A DNA stretch of 7,671 bases from JACCYX01 sp964610045 (lineage in GTDB: Bacteria; Chloroflexota; Chloroflexia; Thermomicrobiales; UBA6265): NCBI GenBank assembly GCA_964610045.1, contig CAZSUN010000150.1, positions 1 to 7,671 on the forward strand, read 5' to 3'. The notes under the pieces are model-generated. The model was not told the origin of the DNA. It did no database searches and saw nothing but the letters and a program-made list of their open reading frames with translations. Below are positions 1 to 5,388 of the stretch, piece by piece (within the stretch, counting starts at the first letter, position 1; the number at the start of each line of letters is the position of its first letter). The position numbers were made by a program, and so were the translations under genes.

Positions 1-24
1 GACGTGGCGCGCTCCATACAGTTC

Positions 25-54
25 GTGCATACGCAGTGCACTCCATGTTTTTTT
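25..54 (+). terminator. Possible weak intrinsic terminator of a gene left of the window
   Basis: A 5 bp stem (GTGCA at 25-29, TGCAC at 37-41) with a 7 nt loop is followed, after 6 nt, by a run of seven T (48-54). That T-run is conspicuous in such GC-rich DNA. The stem is short and the gap to the T-run is longer than usual, so this is only a candidate. The rest of 1-174 shows no convincing gene, and I found no reliable promoter in it. Confidence 0.22.
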
Positions 55-174
55 GCGAAGAGGTGCGCTAGATTCGTGTCGTTGTTGTCAGGGTTGCGAA
101 TACACCACCGGTGCTGCAGGCAGCTGCCGGGAGGCATCGATCCGGGTGTTACTGTCGCCCGGTCTCGAGGCGTG

Positions 175-181
175 AAAGGAG
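175..181 (+). promoter_or_regulatory. Shine-Dalgarno for the 27-residue membrane protein
   Basis: AAAGGAG at 175-181 lies 6 nt before the TTG at 188. An in-frame TGA at 173-175 blocks any longer reading, and a second in-frame TTG at 182 is too close to the AGGAG to be used. The site therefore decides the start of the small ORF at 188. Confidence 0.5.
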
Positions 182-187
182 TTGTGC

Positions 188-271
188 TTGGAAGTTGGCC
201 CGATTCTCTACATCCTGATCATCATTCTCGTGGTTCTTGCCATCGTCTACCTGGTGCAGCGCATCCGGTAG
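188..271 (+). CDS. Small single-span membrane protein, 27 residues
   Basis: This is a short frame of TTG plus 26 codons ending in TAG. The product starts MEVGP and continues as an almost uninterrupted Ile/Leu/Val stretch (about residues 6-23), ending in a positive tail, VQRIR. That is the pattern of a one-pass membrane peptide with its short N-terminus outside and an Arg-rich tail in the cytoplasm. Support comes from the strong AAAGGAG six bases before the start and an in-frame stop just upstream. It lies 47 nt before the secreted protein gene on the same strand, so the two may be co-transcribed. Tiny hydrophobic proteins of this shape are common in bacteria and generally uncharacterised, so I assign no function. 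The TTG start is the weakest point. The hydrophobic run could be chance, but its combination with a spaced SD and a basic C-terminus argues for a real gene. Confidence 0.5.
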   Translation: MEVGPILYILIIILVVLAIVYLVQRIR

Positions 272-303
272 CACGCATGGTGTTCGCCGTGAGCAGTCCA
301 TTC

Positions 304-310
304 GGAGGAG
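304..310 (+). promoter_or_regulatory. Shine-Dalgarno for the secreted acidic protein
   Basis: GGAGGAG at 304-310 lies 8 nt before the ATG at 319. The reading frame stays open leftwards to position 4, but this SD and the signal peptide that starts directly after the ATG fix the start at 319. Confidence 0.8.
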
Positions 311-318
311 AATTTCCC

Positions 319-870
319 ATGGCTCGATTCGGCAGTCTCTCCCAGTTGGCGGCAGGAGTGGTCCTCGTTGGCGGCCTTGCCCTTGGTGGTGCCGGCCTGG
401 TGGTCGCGCAGGACGATAGCGCGGCGCCGGACGTCTCGCATCCTTCCCACATCCATGCCGGCACCTGTGACGATCTCGATCCCAATCCGGCTGCGCCGCT
501 CAATTACGTGGAGCCGCGGCTCAACGACAGCGACGACGATGATGCCAACCAGCCGGAAGGCGTGCTGACGGCTCCACGCGTGCTCTACGCCGAATCGGAT
601 GACGTCGACTTCAGCTGGGACGACATGCTGGCCACCTCCCACGCGGTCAACGTCCACCTCAGCGATGAGGAAATCGCGACCTACATTGCCTGCGGCGACA
701 TCGGTGGCGTCGTGGTCGACGACGAACTCGTCATTGCGCTCGAGCCGCAGAACGATTCCGGCTACCACGGCATCGCCATCCTGACCAAGGACGACGATGG
801 GAATGTGGATGTCGAGATCTACCTCGCAGAGCCGGCCACCGGCGATTCGGATGCGACTCCTGTGAGCTGA
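319..870 (+). CDS. Secreted acidic protein with HxHxGTC motif, unknown function
   Basis: The 183-residue product begins with a signal peptide: MARFG, a hydrophobic Ala/Gly/Leu/Val core at about residues 9-30, and a likely cut after VVA at residue 30. The mature part opens with a His cluster, HPSHIHAGTC (His41, His44, His46, Cys50). An Asp-rich loop follows (about 70-77), and a second half contains ACGDIGG (Cys125) and NDSGYHGIAIL (about 146-155). Cys50 and Cys125 are the only cysteines and could form a disulfide outside the cell. The His cluster could bind a metal, but that is inference. The motif order (HIHxGTC, ACGDIGG, SGYxGIAxL) resembles unnamed exported proteins I associate with Thermomicrobia-like genomes; I cannot name a characterised family. 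Pro/Ser/Thr residues end the protein, with no membrane anchor or sorting signal. The gene follows the small membrane protein and is closed by the hairpin at 901-930. Confidence 0.85.
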   Translation: MARFGSLSQLAAGVVLVGGLALGGAGLVVAQDDSAAPDVSHPSHIHAGTCDDLDPNPAAPLNYVEPRLNDSDDDDANQPEGVLTAPRVLYAESDDVDFSWDDMLATSHAVNVHLSDEEIATYIACGDIGGVVVDDELVIALEPQNDSGYHGIAILTKDDDGNVDVEIYLAEPATGDSDATPVS

Positions 871-900
871 TGCGGCTCGTTCCCTGAGCGCACCGCAAAC

Positions 901-930
901 GGGCCGGGTGGAGATTTCTCCACCCGGCCC
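901..930. terminator. Bidirectional hairpin terminator between convergent genes
   Basis: A perfect inverted repeat, GGGCCGGGTGGAGA at 901-914 and its reverse complement at 917-930, forms a 12-13 bp GC-rich stem with a 4-6 nt loop. It sits between the stop of the secreted protein (870) and the stop of the S9-like gene (967), which converge here. Neither side has a clean T-run; T-rich bits follow on each strand at a short distance. It is therefore a strong hairpin but a non-classical terminator. Confidence 0.7.
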
Positions 931-966
931 CCGTGCTCGTTTCAGGTTCTGGCATCGAGTTCCACG

Positions 967-3201
967 CTATCCCAGCGCGTCGGCCCGGATATCCTCGACC
1001 ACCTCGATCGTGTCGTGGCCTGCGCGATAGATGCCCGCGAGCGCCCGCCCCGCGCGTTGCAGGGTGGCAGCCACAGGTTCCTCACCGGCATCGATGCGCT
1101 GGTAGGACACGCCGTACTCGTCGAGGGTAGCGGCCAGGATTTCCAGTTGTGCCTGCCGGTGCACCGGCGCGTTGGCGCGCCCGATCAGGATGATTGGGAC
1201 ATCGATCACTCCCGCAAATGTCGATGGTGTCCGCAGGGTGAAGGTATCGGCGTTGGTCAGCGGCATGCCGTAGGTGCGGCTGATCCAGTTCCTCCACGCC
1301 GTGTCTGCTTCGCCGGCTTCGATCGACCAGTCCGCGACCGGATCGATCGCAACCACCGCCGAATAGATGCCGGGGCGCGCTCCCGCCGTGAGCAGGGCGA
1401 GTGCGCCACCGTACCCAACGCCGACCAGGGCCAGCTTTGAGGCGTCGATATTGGCGGCCTCCCCGAGCGCGTAGCCGGCCTCGGCGAGGTCGGAGACTTC
1501 GAGCTCACCCTGCACGAGATCGGCGAGATCCTGCTCGACTCCCAGGCCGAATCCGGTCGCCCCATGAATGACCGGAGCCAGGACCGCGATACCGGAACTC
1601 GCCAGCGCCTGCTCCTCGATCTGGAACTCGCCGCGCCGGGTTTGGAGCGGGCCATCGGGAATGTAGACCAGGGCCGGGGCACTCCCGACCGTGCCTTCCG
1701 TGCGGTAGAGCAGCCCGGAGAACTGGCCGTCGTCACCAACCGTGAATTCGAACGGGGTTGGGTGTCGCAGCCTGGCGTCACTGGTGTCGACGGCTTCCGG
1801 GAGTTGCACCGTCTCGCGGTCGGCTGTGGCGACATTCTCCTGCGCCAGGAATCCGAGCGGTTTCTGCGGCGCGGCGAATCCGTAGACCACCCGCTTGTCC
1901 TTCAACCAGCGAGGGGTGGTGACCACGCCCTCGCCGGGATCGAGCGCGACCGCGCCGGAGGCGTGCAACCCGCGCTCGCAGCAGACCGTGGTGAAGCCTT
2001 CGCTGCGGACGTAGAGGAGGCGGGCTTCGGTCGGGTGGAAACGTGGCTCGGTTTTGTCACCGGACTCGCGAGTAACGGCCCACCCTGCCTTGTTGTCGGC
2101 GTTGATCACCGATATCGAGAGCCAATCGTTCTCGATCGTGACGTAGGCGATCAGGTTGCGGCCAGGCACCCATTCCAGCGAGTGGCGGACCGCCGATGAT
2201 TTGGCACTGGTGAGGTCGGTGAGGACGCCGGTTTCCGGGGCCCAGACGAGGATGTCGGCGTGATCGATCCCATCGCTGCGCTGGCGGGTAAAGGCGAGAA
2301 ATCGTCCATCGCGCGACCAAACCGGTTCCCGGTCGTTGCGATCGCTCCACGTCAGCAGTTCGGCAATCGTCGGTTCCTCGCCGTCGGTGGTGGCGAGGGC
2401 GATCGCGTCTCGTCCACCACGATTCGTGACGAAGGCGATCATCGACCCATCGAGCGACCAACGGGGAGAGCGTTCGGAACCCGGCCCCCAGGTCAGGAGG
2501 CGGGGTTCGCGGAGAGCGGCATCGTGCTCGACCACTGCCGACACCTGTGGCGTGGCCTCCGCCAACGCGTCGGCATCGGCAGTCTCCGCCGTCTCGCTGC
2601 TGGCTTCCGTGGCCTCGGCATCCGGCTCCACCTCCGGGACGGTTTCGCCCTCGGTGGCGTCCTCGCTCGTCGCATCCGGTACGGACGAGACCACAAGTGG
2701 GGTGGCATCGGAATCGACCGGTGACGGCACCAGCCAGATTGCGGTCCGCTGTTCGCCTTCCACCGTTCCGGCCAGCGAAATCAGGTGCCCGTTCGGCGAC
2801 CATTGCGGTCCCCGCAACAGTCGGCCGGTATCCGGATCGCGCTCGACAATGGGGGTGAACGGCAGGTCAACCTGCTGCGGCTCCCCTCCGTCGGCCGGGG
2901 AAATCCAGAGTTCGGCCGGGCGGTCGTCGCGTTCGAGCAGGTAGGCGACCCACTCGCCGTCTGGCGATACTTCTAGCGTGCGCGGCGTGGCGATTCCACC
3001 GGCGAACAGTGGCGATGGCGTCCACTCGGGCTCCGCTGCCACGGGATCCTGCTCGTCCGCCTCCTGATCGGCCTCGGACGCATCGACTGGCGTGGCGCCG
3101 GTCTCTGTTGCGTCCGTCATGGTGTCGTCCGGTTCGATGGTCTGCGGGAGCGATTCGTTCTCGTCGGTCGAGATCGGAGAAGTTGAGGTCGTATCGGTCA
3201 T
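967..3201 (-). CDS. S9-family (prolyl oligopeptidase-like) protein lacking the catalytic triad
   Basis: The 744-residue product has no signal peptide. Residues 1-73 form an acidic tail without a single Lys or Arg. Propeller-type repeats follow, with SPDGEWVAYL (about 79-88), WSPNGHLISL, WSLDGSMIAF and WSRDGRFLAF as recognisable PD40/TolB-like strands. An acidic insert (about 176-219) splits the propeller. An alpha/beta-hydrolase domain runs from about 500 to the end. Fold landmarks of S9 enzymes are clear, but the nucleophile elbow reads GVGYGG with Gly596 for Ser, GRANAPV has Asn677 for Asp, and GEEPV has Pro709 for His. The HGGP oxyanion-region motif has become PDGP. The spacings (81 and 32 residues) fit active S9 peptidases, so the gene encodes a probable non-catalytic relative rather than a misaligned enzyme. 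A role in binding or scaffolding is only a guess. The ATG at 3201 is preferred, with a weak GAGAG upstream; a TTG at 3225 would add 8 residues. Confidence 0.88.
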   Translation of the reverse strand: MTDTTSTSPISTDENESLPQTIEPDDTMTDATETGATPVDASEADQEADEQDPVAAEPEWTPSPLFAGGIATPRTLEVSPDGEWVAYLLERDDRPAELWISPADGGEPQQVDLPFTPIVERDPDTGRLLRGPQWSPNGHLISLAGTVEGEQRTAIWLVPSPVDSDATPLVVSSVPDATSEDATEGETVPEVEPDAEATEASSETAETADADALAEATPQVSAVVEHDAALREPRLLTWGPGSERSPRWSLDGSMIAFVTNRGGRDAIALATTDGEEPTIAELLTWSDRNDREPVWSRDGRFLAFTRQRSDGIDHADILVWAPETGVLTDLTSAKSSAVRHSLEWVPGRNLIAYVTIENDWLSISVINADNKAGWAVTRESGDKTEPRFHPTEARLLYVRSEGFTTVCCERGLHASGAVALDPGEGVVTTPRWLKDKRVVYGFAAPQKPLGFLAQENVATADRETVQLPEAVDTSDARLRHPTPFEFTVGDDGQFSGLLYRTEGTVGSAPALVYIPDGPLQTRRGEFQIEEQALASSGIAVLAPVIHGATGFGLGVEQDLADLVQGELEVSDLAEAGYALGEAANIDASKLALVGVGYGGALALLTAGARPGIYSAVVAIDPVADWSIEAGEADTAWRNWISRTYGMPLTNADTFTLRTPSTFAGVIDVPIILIGRANAPVHRQAQLEILAATLDEYGVSYQRIDAGEEPVAATLQRAGRALAGIYRAGHDTIEVVEDIRADALG

Positions 3202-3516
3202 GCCGGCAATCTCTCTCGTGCGCAATTCCCCGGCAAAGTCCCGGGGACCCCAGTCACGAACGACCCGGTCGTGCGCACCCGCGGTGTCACGACCAGTGCC
3301 CGTGTCGATTTGGTTCGTCTGGGTAGGTCACGAGTGGACCGCACACGACGCCCGCAGGGCACGCATCCACGCGGGATGCACCTTCGCTCGGTATCGAAGG
3401 AAACCGGCCATGCGGACAAAACGTCCAACCATGGCTGGCCAGCTCCATGCTCGCACTATGGTAGCCGTGTCACCTGCTGACTGCCAGACCCCCGCCGCCC
3501 GTTCGTGGCGAAAGAC
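3202..3516 (-). other. Gene-free leader region with four small hairpins
   Basis: These 315 bases lie between the stop of the LPETG gene and the start of the S9-like gene, and no frame in them is convincing. Read on the minus strand they hold, in order: a CCTTCG/CGAAGG stem with an 8 nt loop (3381-3400); a GCATCC/GGATGC stem with a 5 nt loop (3363-3379) one base further on; a GGTCGTG/CACGACC stem enclosing a CACC/GGTG stem with a triloop (3267-3294); and a CCCCGG/CCGGGG stem (3228-3246) just before the start codon. They may form a structured 5' leader or simply reflect high GC. No known riboswitch consensus is recognised, and there is no clear terminator behind the LPETG gene. Confidence 0.4.
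3458..3486 (-). promoter_or_regulatory. Weak promoter candidate for the S9-like gene
   Basis: On the minus strand TACCAT (3463-3458) fits the TAnnnT pattern of a -10 element. The hexamer 17 nt upstream, TGGCAG (3486-3481), is a poor -35. If real, it would give a leader of about 250 nt carrying the hairpins described for 3202-3516. Confidence 0.2.
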
Positions 3517-4296
3517 CTACCCTCGACGTCGCGATGGAGATCGCCGGACGGTCGCTGCGAGTGCAAACATGACACCGGCCGCGAGCACCAGACCGATCAG
3601 GACCATCGGCTGGCGCGACACACCTGCACCGGTTTCGGGGAGGTCGGTCACCTGGGCGAATTGCTGGGCGCCCTCCGGAGCGGCGCCACTCCCGGCACTG
3701 CTGCTGGAATCGCCGGAACCATGGCCGCTGGAAGGGCCCGACGGTGGCGCATCCTGGGCCGGTGGTGGTTCGTTGCCGACGCCTTCACCGGATCGGGGAG
3801 CCGTGCGCACGATCTCGACGTTGGCGGTGACGACCCGCCCAGGGACCACCCTGACCGACGATGTGGCCGTGTCATACGATGCGGCGCCGCTCACCCTGAT
3901 CTCCTGCCAGCCATCCTCCAGCCGCTCGAATTCCCACTTGAATCCGGAGGTGGAGTCTCTGGAGAGAGTCTGGCAGACATTGCCGATGCAGGCAGTCGTC
4001 CCGGCCGGCAACATGCCACCATCGGAGGTATGGATCGACAGCGTAACCTGTCCCGGAGCGACGCCTTCGTTGTCCATTTGCGTTGGCGACGGCACGATGC
4101 CACCGCTTCCCTCGCCTGCGGGCGGCGGCGTTTCGGTTGGCCTGGGCGGTGTCTCTGTACCCTGCGGTACTTCGGTGACACTGGCAGGGGCATCACCGGC
4201 GATGGCGGCGGGTACGGTGCCAAGGACCAGCAGGAGGCACATTGCCAACCCGACGACACCGCAGGGGAGCCCGCGCTCAACGATGCGATGAATCAT
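3517..4296 (-). CDS. LPETG-anchored surface protein with one beta-sandwich-like domain
   Basis: The 259-residue product has a signal peptide (about 1-33: basic start MIHRIVER, Leu/Val core, cut near AIA-GD). A Pro/Thr-rich linker follows (about 36-80). One compact domain (about 82-165) contains VTLSIHTSDGGMLPAGTTAC, two cysteines six positions apart or less (Cys103, Cys108) and alternating hydrophobic strands, suggesting a carboxypeptidase-regulatory or Cna-B-like fold. A Pro/Gly/Ser stalk (about 176-212) leads to LPETG (219-223), a hydrophobic span (about 230-250) and the tail RRSPSRRRG. The last three parts form the classic sortase signal: cleavage between Thr and Gly and attachment to the wall or a lipid-linked precursor. 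No sortase gene lies in the window. The frame is open upstream to 4521, but the GGAG at 4306-4303 and the signal peptide put the start at 4296. The ligand or role of the domain is unknown. Confidence 0.85.
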   Translation of the reverse strand: MIHRIVERGLPCGVVGLAMCLLLVLGTVPAAIAGDAPASVTEVPQGTETPPRPTETPPPAGEGSGGIVPSPTQMDNEGVAPGQVTLSIHTSDGGMLPAGTTACIGNVCQTLSRDSTSGFKWEFERLEDGWQEIRVSGAASYDTATSSVRVVPGRVVTANVEIVRTAPRSGEGVGNEPPPAQDAPPSGPSSGHGSGDSSSSAGSGAAPEGAQQFAQVTDLPETGAGVSRQPMVLIGLVLAAGVMFALAATVRRSPSRRRG

Positions 4297-4302
4297 GAGG
4301 TA

Positions 4303-4306
4303 CTCC
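4303..4306 (-). promoter_or_regulatory. Shine-Dalgarno deciding the start of the LPETG gene
   Basis: GGAG on the minus strand is followed by six bases (TACCTC) and the ATG at 4296. In-frame ATGs further upstream, including the one at 4521, have no such site and would put about 75 residues in front of the signal peptide. Confidence 0.7.
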
Positions 4307-4423
4307 AGAAACGGGATGATGGCTCGAACACGAGGAGGACCCGGACGGTACAGGGCAGTCGCAGCGCCCAATCGGGCGCGGAAATGCGGCAGCATCATTG
4401 CCGGAATCGTCGCTCCCAATCCC

Positions 4424-4453
4424 ATTCTACGTTGCCGGTAGCCAAACTGGAAA
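4424..4453 (-). promoter_or_regulatory. Housekeeping-type promoter candidate for the LPETG gene
   Basis: On the minus strand TTTCCA (4453-4448) and TAGAAT (4429-4424) are separated by 18 nt. They match the -35 and -10 consensus at 4 and 5 of 6 positions. Transcription would start near 4417, giving a leader of about 120 nt. It implies that the surface protein is expressed separately from dapF. Confidence 0.42.
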
Positions 4454-4542
4454 CTGGGCGGAACGGACAGATCTGCGAAACGACCGGCATTCTCCGGGTG
4501 AACCCTGTTCCTTCGCTTCATCGCGCGTACCCGGTTTGGAAG

Positions 4543-5385
4543 TCAGGCCAGCGACTCCGGATCGAGCGTGCCGCGGGCAACGAACCGGGCCGAACCGCCA
4601 AGCCAGACGCAATCGTCCCGAGGCGAGACCGTGAGCGACTCGCCGCTGCTGACGATGACCCGCACCGGGGCCGTCAGGCGGCCAGCGGCGATCCCTGCCA
4701 GTGACGATGCGATGGCGCCCGTGCCGCAGGCCAGCGTTTCGGCCTCCACTCCCCGCTCCCACGTTCGCATCCGGATCGTCTGCCGGTCCACCACGCTGAC
4801 CAGGTTGACGTTGGCGCCATCCGGCGAGAAGGCCGGATGGTGGCGAATGCCACGTCCCCATGCATCGAAGCTGGTGGCATCGAGCGCCACGTCGGCATCA
4901 TCGACCCAGGTCACGACATGCGGCACGCCGACGAGGAAAACGTCGAACAGCCACGACTTCCCGCCGATATCCACGGACTCGGTCCGGTTGACGCCGGAGG
5001 GCGCGTCCATCCTGATCTCGACGCGAGAGCTGGCGGTGCCGTCCGGAAGCCGCGCTTCAACGATGCCTGCATCGGTCTCGAACCGGCATGATGCCGGCGC
5101 GATTCCTGCAGCCACGGCGTAGCGTGCCCCGCACATCGCGCCGTTGCCGCACATCGCGCCCCGTGATCCGTCCGCGTTGATATAGATCCAGCGGAAATGC
5201 GTGCCGGCCTGCGCTGGGTGGTCGATCAGGAGGACGCCATCGGCCCCGAGCCCGAGTGCGCGCCGGCAGACTGCCCGGGTGAACGGCACGACCTCGTCCG
5301 TGGCGAGCGTGCCATCGCGATTGTCGACCAGGACGAAATCGTTGCCGCTGCCGGTCATCTTGGTGAACGGAATGGGGCGCAGCAC
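4543..5385 (-). CDS. dapF: Diaminopimelate epimerase
   Basis: This 280-residue enzyme interconverts LL- and meso-diaminopimelate in the cytoplasm, using two cysteines as acid/base and no cofactor; the product feeds lysine and peptidoglycan synthesis. All family landmarks are present: TGSGNDF (Asn15), GADGVLL (about 47-53), NADGSRGAMCGNGAMCGARY with catalytic Cys79, GANVNLV (Asn192), ERG (Glu210, Arg211) and LACGTGA with catalytic Cys220. The two-fold pseudo-symmetric halves and the length are normal. One change is visible: the usual GNPH substrate-loop motif reads GVPH (Val154), a variant I believe also occurs in other bacterial DapF. The start is a GTG at 5385, only 3 nt after the TGA of the hexosaminidase gene. 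There is no strong SD of its own (only GGGG at 5399-5396), so translation probably depends on ribosomes finishing the upstream gene. Confidence 0.95.
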   Translation of the reverse strand: MLRPIPFTKMTGSGNDFVLVDNRDGTLATDEVVPFTRAVCRRALGLGADGVLLIDHPAQAGTHFRWIYINADGSRGAMCGNGAMCGARYAVAAGIAPASCRFETDAGIVEARLPDGTASSRVEIRMDAPSGVNRTESVDIGGKSWLFDVFLVGVPHVVTWVDDADVALDATSFDAWGRGIRHHPAFSPDGANVNLVSVVDRQTIRMRTWERGVEAETLACGTGAIASSLAGIAAGRLTAPVRVIVSSGESLTVSPRDDCVWLGGSARFVARGTLDPESLA

Positions 5386-5388
5386 CGT

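Larger units (their letters stand above)
4297..4542 (-). other. Spacer between dapF and the LPETG gene
   Basis: These 246 bases hold the promoter candidate at 4424-4453 and, downstream of it in the leader, a perfect hairpin GCGCCC/GGGCGC with a 4 nt loop (4364-4379, no T-run). I see no independent gene and no recognisable terminator for dapF, so some read-through from the upstream operon is possible. Confidence 0.45.

Noticed and set aside
4..318. N-terminal extension of the secreted protein back to position 4
   Set aside because: The frame is open, but the extension is Arg/Cys/His-rich, lacks an SD, overlaps the small membrane protein and would bury the signal peptide. GGAGGAG and the ATG at 319 fit much better.
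3267..3294. T-box-like sequence in the leader of the S9-like gene
   Set aside because: The minus strand reads TGACACCGCG, one base off the T-box core, but that base is in the bulge that must pair with the tRNA end. The sequence is also locked in a simple hairpin, and the downstream gene is not amino-acid related.
3505..4704. Long plus-strand open frames opposite the LPETG, dapF and GH20 genes (also 3092-4291 and 5803-7164)
   Set aside because: They are antisense to genes with clear domain motifs, have Arg/Gly/Pro-biased compositions typical of antisense reading in GC-rich DNA, and show no recognisable domains.
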